Source of the DNA: an uncultured Roseiflexaceae bacterium
Lineage (GTDB): Bacteria; Chloroflexota; Chloroflexia; Chloroflexales; Roseiflexaceae
Assembly (NCBI GenBank): GCA_903932805.1
Contig: CAIZHO010000088.1
Location: forward strand, 1-12,082
Direction of reading: 5' to 3'
Length of the DNA stretch: 12,082 nucleotides
Part shown: piece by piece, positions 6,907-12,082 of the stretch
Layout of the letters: each line of letters opens with the position of its first letter
How positions within the stretch are numbered: the first letter of the stretch is position 1
Translations under genes and position numbers: made by a program
Notes under the pieces: model-generated
Told to the model about the DNA's origin: nothing
Databases searched by the model: none
Seen by the model: only the letters and a program-made list of their open reading frames with translations

Positions 6907-7719
6907 CTACCACGGTCGAAAGTACTCATGATGTGCGACGTGTTCGACAAACACTTGTGTCTCGGGATTATACAAATGGCGCCGAATAGACATCAGATCA
7001 CCGCTTATCTCGATCGTGTTGTACGCAAACTGGTGTTTTTCGCGGCCTTTGCCACGGCGAGACGTCGTTGTACCCGATTGACAAATGATACTCCCGTGTC
7101 GCAATGTCGGAACCAGATCGCGTGTGTGACCGACATACGACAGGTGGACGTGCCCCGACAGCACCGCGTCGATTTTGGCATCCTCGAGCAGCCGCGCAAT
7201 CGTCATCGGCTGCCGTACCCCATTGCGTCGACCAAGTCCCGGCGGCGTAAGCAAATGATGATGCATCACGACGATGCGGCGGTTCTCGGGTGGGCACGAA
7301 TCAGCACTTGCCAAAAGCTGCGCACGCTCGGCTTTGGTCAAGTTGCCACCATCGATAGTCCACCCGTGCGAGCTGTTGGCACCAATCAGAGAAACCCCAT
7401 TGAGGTGCATCACTGGTGCCACATCGTGATGAATATGCTGGTGGTAGAACACGTTCGGATGAAAAAAACGATGCCACAAATGAAACAATGGCACGTCATG
7501 ATTACCTGGTACCGTGAATTGCGGTTGTGGTGCGCGTCTGAGCCAGTCGGTGATAGTCGCCCATTGTGCAGGGATATCTGCCCGTTGCACAAAATCCCCC
7601 GATACAACAAACACATCCGGCGCATAGGCATGCGCTTCAACCAAGACTCGCTCGGCAACCACGGGGTCAAACGGTGGACCTGCATGGACATCGGAACAAT
7701 GGAACAGACGGATGGTCAT
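6907..7719 (-). CDS. Calcineurin-like metallophosphoesterase
   Basis: This is a 270-aa dimetal phosphoesterase. All five family blocks are present: D10-x-H12 (SDVHAG), GDF (D42), GNHD (72-75), H153 in MHHH, and GHVH (H190, H192). Arrangement and length fit the 3',5'-cAMP phosphodiesterase CpdA/IcC-like group, but the substrate is not determined by these motifs. No signal peptide is seen, so it is cytoplasmic. The start at 7719 has AAGGA six bases upstream; a longer frame to 7890 would swallow the 44-aa gene and is rejected. Its ATG overlaps the upstream small gene's stop as ATGA, and the sigma gene follows closely, so it shares an operon with the sigma system. Confidence 0.93.
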   Translation of the reverse strand: MTIRLFHCSDVHAGPPFDPVVAERVLVEAHAYAPDVFVVSGDFVQRADIPAQWATITDWLRRAPQPQFTVPGNHDVPLFHLWHRFFHPNVFYHQHIHHDVAPVMHLNGVSLIGANSSHGWTIDGGNLTKAERAQLLASADSCPPENRRIVVMHHHLLTPPGLGRRNGVRQPMTIARLLEDAKIDAVLSGHVHLSYVGHTRDLVPTLRHGSIICQSGTTTSRRGKGREKHQFAYNTIEISGDLMSIRRHLYNPETQVFVEHVAHHEYFRPW

Positions 7720-7850
7720 GCCTGATCCTTGGTTTTCGGCGTGCGCCCTTTGTCCCAGGCGAGGCGACCTATGACATATGCGACGTAGCCGCCACCGACA
7801 AACACAATACCAACAAATATATAGCGCAACAGTGCGACTGCGAGTTCCAT
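7716..7850 (-). CDS. 44-aa single-span membrane protein
   Basis: A small frame encodes 44 residues: a short start (MELAVALLRY), a glycine-rich hydrophobic span through about residue 30, then a basic hydrophilic tail (WDKGRTPKTKDQA). GAGG lies four to five bases before the ATG, its stop overlaps the phosphoesterase start as ATGA, and a candidate promoter sits 26 bases upstream. These three signals together make it a real gene, although it is shorter than usual gene-finding limits. The tail is probably cytoplasmic. I do not recognise a family. It is the first gene of the phosphoesterase-sigma operon and may be a small membrane partner of one of its products. Confidence 0.75.
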   Translation of the reverse strand: MELAVALLRYIFVGIVFVGGGYVAYVIGRLAWDKGRTPKTKDQA

Positions 7851-7875
7851 ACACCCTCATTCTGTCTTTGGCTAA

Positions 7876-7884
7876 ATTGTAGCA
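7876..7884 (-). promoter_or_regulatory. Candidate extended -10 element for the sigma operon
   Basis: The minus strand reads TGCTACAAT, 26 bases before the ATG of the 44-aa gene, with a predicted start near 7869. The -35 region at 17 bases (CGAACA) matches TTGACA at only three positions. It lies in the divergent gap 7851-7998 between this operon and the plus-strand glycosyltransferase; that gap holds no other clear signal. Confidence 0.5.
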
Positions 7885-7998
7885 TACCAACGGAGAATTG
7901 TTCGTTTGTATGGGATACTATAGACACTGTTTATGCATTACACGGCGCTCTCCCTCGCACCAGGGTGGCGACGCCGACGACTGTGCCAGAGGGCTTTT

Positions 7999-9396
7999 AT
8001 GCGCCACATCGCCTACTGCAGTCCGATCAATCCAGTCCACTCGGGGATCTCGGATTACTCCGAAGAACTTCTGCCCTATTTGGCGCAATATGTCGACATC
8101 ACGCTCTATATCGACGATGGTGTGGTGCCTGCCAACACGCTGCTTGGCACACATTTGACTGTTCGACCGCTCTCAGCACTGGTACACGACCACACGCAAA
8201 AACCGTACGACGCGGTGTTGTACCACATGGGCAACAGCCCCGCCCACTTTGGTATCTACGATGCAGCCCAACGACTACCGGGGGTTGTGGTCCTCCACGA
8301 TTTGGTATTGCACCACTTTCTGTTGCAGTATCATGCGGTCCATCGCCACGACATCAACGGGTACCGTGCATTGGCTGCCCAGTATTATGGTGACGACGGC
8401 ACACGCATCGCCGACCGCATGCTCCAGGGGATCTTCGACGACGCGGTGTTCGACATGCCCCTGTGTCAACCGGTACTCAATAGCGCGCAGTTCCTGATCA
8501 GCCACAGCCAATACGTCGGCGACCACAGTGCGCGCATCGCACCCACAACACCTACGGCTGTCGTGCCGATGGGCGTGCCGGTGTTGCCACAGACCGAAGC
8601 AACGGCGCTCCGCGCGCAGTTTGACTTCGGCCCAGATCCGTTTGTGATTGCGTCGTTTGGCCACGTCAATCCATACAAACGGGTCGAACAGGTCCTGCGT
8701 GTCGTGCGCACCCTGCGCCGCGCCGGGGTCAACGCACACTACATTATCGTGGGCAGCGTCTCGCCCAACTTCGCCCTCGCAGCGTTGGTGCGCCGTACCG
8801 GTACTGCAGCGTGCGTCCACGTGACCGGGTATGTATCGGCCCAAGACTTTGGGGCATACGTCGCAGCGGCAGATTTGTGCATCAACCTGCGCCACCCCAC
8901 TGCAGGCGAAACATCGGCGAGTTTGTTGCGGCTGTTGGCAGCAGGCAAACCAACGGCGATTAGTGCGAGTGGTTCGTTCCTCGAAATCCCCACCGACTGC
9001 GCCATGCATATCCCCTTGGACAACAGCGAAACCGATATGCTGACCGCGTGTGCGTTTCTCGTGCACCAACACCCAGCATTTGCGCAAACCATCGGCGCAC
9101 AGGCACGTGCCCTGATCGAACGTACACACACACTGAGTCACTCGGCCGCACGCTACATGCAGGTGTTGGCACGTCACTACGGTTGGGAAGAACAATCAAT
9201 CCAGCGGCCAGTGCTCTGGGATGTCGTCCCCGCAGCAGCAGAAAACGGCATCAGCCGCCTCCCACAGCCAGTGGTTGTGCCCGCCAGCACACCACGTGCC
9301 TTTGCGGCGGCTACTGCCGCCCACGCAAAAACGACCCCGTGGGCGGAGTCGTCTCTGCGCAATACCATTGCAACACTATTCAGAAAAAACAGCTAA
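7999..9396 (+). CDS. GT4-type glycosyltransferase
   Basis: This 465-aa cytoplasmic or membrane-associated enzyme has the GT-B layout of family 4 transferases, which move sugars from nucleotide sugars to lipids, proteins or polysaccharides. The N-terminal lobe begins with a glycine loop (HSGISDYSEEL, 14-24). The C-terminal lobe has FGHVNPYKRVEQ (220-231) and the donor site RHPTAGETSASLLRLLAAGKP (298-317), with E304 conserved but the second glutamate of the E-x7-E pattern replaced, as in a known subgroup with LLR. The last 60 residues are alanine-rich and look disordered. The start at 7999 has GAGGG upstream; a frame from 7933 adds 22 arginine-rich residues without support. It is the only plus-strand gene. 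The substrate is unknown. Confidence 0.88.
   Translation: MRHIAYCSPINPVHSGISDYSEELLPYLAQYVDITLYIDDGVVPANTLLGTHLTVRPLSALVHDHTQKPYDAVLYHMGNSPAHFGIYDAAQRLPGVVVLHDLVLHHFLLQYHAVHRHDINGYRALAAQYYGDDGTRIADRMLQGIFDDAVFDMPLCQPVLNSAQFLISHSQYVGDHSARIAPTTPTAVVPMGVPVLPQTEATALRAQFDFGPDPFVIASFGHVNPYKRVEQVLRVVRTLRRAGVNAHYIIVGSVSPNFALAALVRRTGTAACVHVTGYVSAQDFGAYVAAADLCINLRHPTAGETSASLLRLLAAGKPTAISASGSFLEIPTDCAMHIPLDNSETDMLTACAFLVHQHPAFAQTIGAQARALIERTHTLSHSAARYMQVLARHYGWEEQSIQRPVLWDVVPAAAENGISRLPQPVVVPASTPRAFAAATAAHAKTTPWAESSLRNTIATLFRKNS
9327..9352 (-). terminator. Intrinsic terminator of the PBP2 transcript, antisense inside the glycosyltransferase gene
   Basis: On the minus strand ACGACTCC pairs with GGGGTCGT (8 bp with one G-U) around a 6-base loop, followed by a run of T (four after the stem's last T). 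It begins 53 bases after the PBP2 stop, within the last codons of the convergent glycosyltransferase gene. The overlapping 9-bp stem 9317-9325/9338-9346 is an alternative fold of the same stretch. Confidence 0.6.
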
Positions 9397-9407
9397 CGCA
9401 GGCGTTA
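9394..9407. repeat. Inverted repeat joining two convergent stop codons
   Basis: TAACGC-AG-GCGTTA contains the TAA stop of the glycosyltransferase on the plus strand and the TAA stop of PBP2 on the minus strand. The two genes are 8 bases apart. The symmetry may be a minimal two-way element or chance. Confidence 0.35.
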
Positions 9408-12082
9408 CGAGGCGCGCCGATCTGCACGTTGAATCGGATCGACGATTTCTTCACCACTGTCGGCGGGCAACGGTGGCATCCCCTGTTGGCATTGTGCGGG
9501 TAGCGGCTGTGGTGGTTTGATGCCGAAGTAGGCCTGCATAATCTGCGTTGCTGCGGGCACTGCAATGGTTGACGAACCGTCGTTCATGTCGCCACTGCCT
9601 TCACTGAGGAAGATGACTTCGATTTCGGGTTTGTCATACGGTGCAAAACCGAGGAACCACGAGTGGCTTTGGCGCACCACCACCGTGCCAGCCCCATTGG
9701 GATTTTTTGCGGTTATTTCGGGGCCAAATTCTGCCGTACCGGTCTTGCCGGCTATCAAGATCCCCGAACATTCTTCGCGGGCGGCAATATTCGCACCTTC
9801 GACCACCGAGCGCCGCATCCCCTGCCGCGACACTTCGTAGTGTGCCGCATCGAAGTCCAGGGTGCGCACGACTTCGGGCTGGACTTCTTGGATGATTTTG
9901 CCGTCGGGGCCGATGATTGCACGCACGATTTGTGGTCGATAGACCGTACCCGAGTTTGCAATGGCGGCACCGGCGACGGCTAACTGCAACGGCGTGGCTT
10001 CGAGATTTCCTTGGCCAATGGCGGCGTTGTACGTATCACCGGTGGTCCAGGCGGCGCGCAAGACCTGCTGCTTCCAACCCGGGGTGGGGACGCGACCTGG
10101 TTGTTCGCCGTATAGTTTGATTCCCGTCAGCGCCCCAAACCCGAACGTGCTCAGTCCTTCGGCGAGCCGGTTAATCTGCAATCCTTGCGGAATGGTCTGT
10201 TCGTTGGGGTTGAGGTTGACCACACCCTCTTTGTTACCACCGGCGATGGTCATAAAAAAGATATTGGACGAGCGCATCAGAGCCTCGGTTACATCGAGCC
10301 AACCGTTGTCGCGCGGGGTCGAGTTGACGAACCGGTAGAATCGATCTTCGACGTATTGGTCTTTGAGGATGAGCGAGCCTGGGTCGCGAATACGGGTATT
10401 GGGACCGATGACCCCTTCTTGGAGCGCAACCACTGCATCGAATTGTTTGAGTGTCGAGCCGGGCGGGTATTGGCCCGAGATGACACGGTTCGTCAACGGC
10501 GCAAGACGCTGGTTTTCTGCTTTTTGGGCGGGGGGCGGGTTGAGCAAGTTCGCTAATTCGTCGGCACGGGTAGGATCTACCCAAATATTGTTGTTGTACG
10601 ATGGCCAGCTCGCCATTGCCAGGATACGCCCCGTGTTCACCTCGATGACCGCCGCTGCACCACTCTGCAACGGCATGTAGTTGCGTTTGTAGGCGTAGCG
10701 CTCGGGCATGTTGACCCGTCGCAATTCGGCTTCGTTGATCCAATTACGCAAGATGAGTTCAACCTTGCGTTGTAGTTCGATATCGATGGTCAGGACCACG
10801 CTCTCGCCGTCGCGGGTGGGCTGGACCACCTGAGCTGCGCGCACCGGACGACCCATCGTATCGACGACGACGGCTTCGATGCCCATCTGCCCGCGCATTT
10901 CTTCTTCGTAGCTCGACTCGATACCGCTCTTGCCGATACGATCGTCGTTGAGGTAGCGAGGGATCCCCAGTTCGTAGGGATTGATTTTCTTTTGCAAAAT
11001 CCCACATTCGACCGCATGGCCAATCGAATCGAGCAGACCAGCAACCCACGACCGCGCGGGATTCTGACGCACCAACTCACACGAGCCGACGCGGCCGATA
11101 TAGCCCAAGACATGTGACAGCGATTGGATGTCGTCGCTCAGCGGGTAGCGCCGCCGGTAGTCTTGTTCGATGACGACACCAGGCAGATTGGCGGCGTTTT
11201 CTTTCAGTACCATGGCAATTGTCCGCGGTATGTCACGCTTGACTGCAATGGTCTGGTAGCGTGGGGTATCGCTGGTGCGCACAAGCACTTCAATGGGATT
11301 TTCGAGCGTCAACGTCCGGGTAAACTGTTCACTCAACGCAAGTGCATCGACACTGGCTGTGGGTGGGACTTCACCGGTGAGCCAGTTTTGGGTCTGGATT
11401 TCATCGATTTGGGGGGCAATGTCGTCACCAAAGACGCGTATCATATCGGCACGCAGTTCAGGCCTGGTCGATATTTGTATCGAGGGCGAGATCACTAAGG
11501 TCCCCGTGATTTCGAGCGCACTACTCAAATCTGCGAGCGCACTATCGACATCGCGGAGCAACGCCGCATCGTCACTCTGAATCGGCGAATTCCAGCGCGG
11601 GATAAATCGCGCAATCGGGGCGTGTCGTTCGACGATTTGGGTTGCGCCAAACAAATGGTCTGCATCCACAGAAATCCGCAACGGCAGTGTCTGATCCGTA
11701 CGTACAAAACTGCGTACATCGACGTCGGTCAACGACGTCTGTAAGGCATCGCGCAAGACCTTATCGTTGTCGAGGATAATTGCAGGCGAAATGGTCAGTG
11801 TGTTGGTCAGACCCAGCACTTGGCTGAGCTGTGCAAAGACCTTGGCGCGTTCGGGCGATTCTTCGGGCGGCAAATCGCTGACCCGGATCGCCACTGTGTA
11901 GATGGGCATACTCTCGGCAAGGAGCGTGGTACCGTCCGACGCAAAGATTTCGCCACGGATCGGGCGGATGGGCACGTAGCGCGTGGTATTGACCGATGTC
12001 GAATACGTGTGGCGATCTGCTTCGGTCTGGATGAGCTGTAGCTGGTAGAGACGTCCCATCAGGACGCTAAACACAACAAACA
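9405..12082 (-). CDS. mrdA: Penicillin-binding protein 2, class B transpeptidase (5' end outside the window)
   Basis: At least 892 codons are visible and the frame is open to the right edge, so the true start lies outside; residues here are counted from a GTG at 12074. PBP2 crosslinks peptidoglycan during cell elongation with RodA and MreCD. It begins with the end of a membrane segment, then the PIRGEIFASDG block (about 39-48), a long non-catalytic region (about 50-420) and the transpeptidase domain: S540-T-L-K543 nucleophile motif, S602-S-N604, and K777-T-G-T780, all intact. The visible part is clearly longer than typical PBP2 (about 630 aa in enterobacteria), mainly because of an extra, apparently duplicated N-terminal module. 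It converges on the glycosyltransferase gene. PBP3/FtsI is the alternative but the IGKSGIE and YRRRYP blocks favour PBP2. Confidence 0.9.
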   Translation of the reverse strand, partial: FVVFSVLMGRLYQLQLIQTEADRHTYSTSVNTTRYVPIRPIRGEIFASDGTTLLAESMPIYTVAIRVSDLPPEESPERAKVFAQLSQVLGLTNTLTISPAIILDNDKVLRDALQTSLTDVDVRSFVRTDQTLPLRISVDADHLFGATQIVERHAPIARFIPRWNSPIQSDDAALLRDVDSALADLSSALEITGTLVISPSIQISTRPELRADMIRVFGDDIAPQIDEIQTQNWLTGEVPPTASVDALALSEQFTRTLTLENPIEVLVRTSDTPRYQTIAVKRDIPRTIAMVLKENAANLPGVVIEQDYRRRYPLSDDIQSLSHVLGYIGRVGSCELVRQNPARSWVAGLLDSIGHAVECGILQKKINPYELGIPRYLNDDRIGKSGIESSYEEEMRGQMGIEAVVVDTMGRPVRAAQVVQPTRDGESVVLTIDIELQRKVELILRNWINEAELRRVNMPERYAYKRNYMPLQSGAAAVIEVNTGRILAMASWPSYNNNIWVDPTRADELANLLNPPPAQKAENQRLAPLTNRVISGQYPPGSTLKQFDAVVALQEGVIGPNTRIRDPGSLILKDQYVEDRFYRFVNSTPRDNGWLDVTEALMRSSNIFFMTIAGGNKEGVVNLNPNEQTIPQGLQINRLAEGLSTFGFGALTGIKLYGEQPGRVPTPGWKQQVLRAAWTTGDTYNAAIGQGNLEATPLQLAVAGAAIANSGTVYRPQIVRAIIGPDGKIIQEVQPEVVRTLDFDAAHYEVSRQGMRRSVVEGANIAAREECSGILIAGKTGTAEFGPEITAKNPNGAGTVVVRQSHSWFLGFAPYDKPEIEVIFLSEGSGDMNDGSSTIAVPAATQIMQAYFGIKPPQPLPAQCQQGMPPLPADSGEEIVDPIQRADRRAS
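11175..11843 (-). repeat. Diverged internal duplication within PBP2
   Basis: Residues about 78-160 and 178-300 appear homologous. The clearest match is LSQVLGLTNTLTISPAI (83-99) with LSSALEITGTLVISPSI (183-199), exactly 100 residues apart. Further shared points are FVRT/LVRT (123-126, 264-267) and the SDD after each copy (167-169, 313-315). DNA identity is low, so the duplication is old. The second copy keeps the usual LPGVVIEQDYRRRYP ending; the first has lost it. Confidence 0.55.

Noticed and set aside
7720..7890. 57-residue N-terminal extension of the phosphoesterase
   Set aside because: Arginine/cysteine-rich with no family match, overlaps the better-supported 44-aa gene, and a good ribosome site marks the start at 7719.
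7916..7921. TACTAT as a -10 for the plus-strand glycosyltransferase
   Set aside because: No -35 or TGn extension at a suitable distance; too weak to call.
7933..7998. 22-residue extension of the glycosyltransferase
   Set aside because: The start at 7999 has GAGGG upstream and begins directly with the family's first strand; the extension has no ribosome site.
8275..9195. Minus-strand frame (306 codons) inside the glycosyltransferase gene
   Set aside because: Rich in cysteine, histidine and arginine with no domain; a shadow of the real gene.

Overview
The window is a compact bacterial chromosome segment with about ten protein genes. All are on the minus strand except one glycosyltransferase. 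I see no phage, insertion sequence, CRISPR array or RNA gene. The gene styles suggest Chloroflexota: a PolX with a PHP domain, an ECF sigma factor beside a membrane anti-sigma factor, and an unusual class B penicillin-binding protein 2. This is inference from protein character; no search was run.

Left edge (1-277): no gene. It holds a very good sigma70-type promoter pointing left out of the window, a cluster of short CCCCAYGGC-type palindromes, and a long GC hairpin after the HIT gene. Block 1 (278-5026, minus): HIT-family hydrolase and PolX overlap by an ATGA; upstream lie a six-helix ferric-reductase-like flavocytochrome and the Holliday junction helicase RuvB, each with a candidate promoter.

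Block 2 (5092-7850, minus): a tight operon reading, in transcription order, 44-aa single-span membrane protein, calcineurin-like phosphoesterase, ECF sigma factor, anti-sigma factor, VTT/DedA-like membrane protein. Junctions are an ATGA overlap, then gaps of about 11, 17 and 2 bases. The sigma/anti-sigma pair is probably an envelope-stress or surface-signal switch, with the other membrane proteins as partners or targets. The anti-sigma factor carries a pentapeptide-repeat stalk and a PEP-CTERM-like tail.

Block 3 (7999-12082): a GT4-type glycosyltransferase on the plus strand converges on PBP2, the cell-elongation transpeptidase, with 8 bases between stop codons. PBP2 runs off the right edge. 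Its N-terminal non-catalytic region appears to contain a duplicated module. A good intrinsic terminator for the PBP2 transcript lies antisense inside the glycosyltransferase gene. The strongest leads are the overlooked 44-aa protein, the anti-sigma tail and stalk, the PBP2 duplication, and a recurring TGCTANNNT promoter element.
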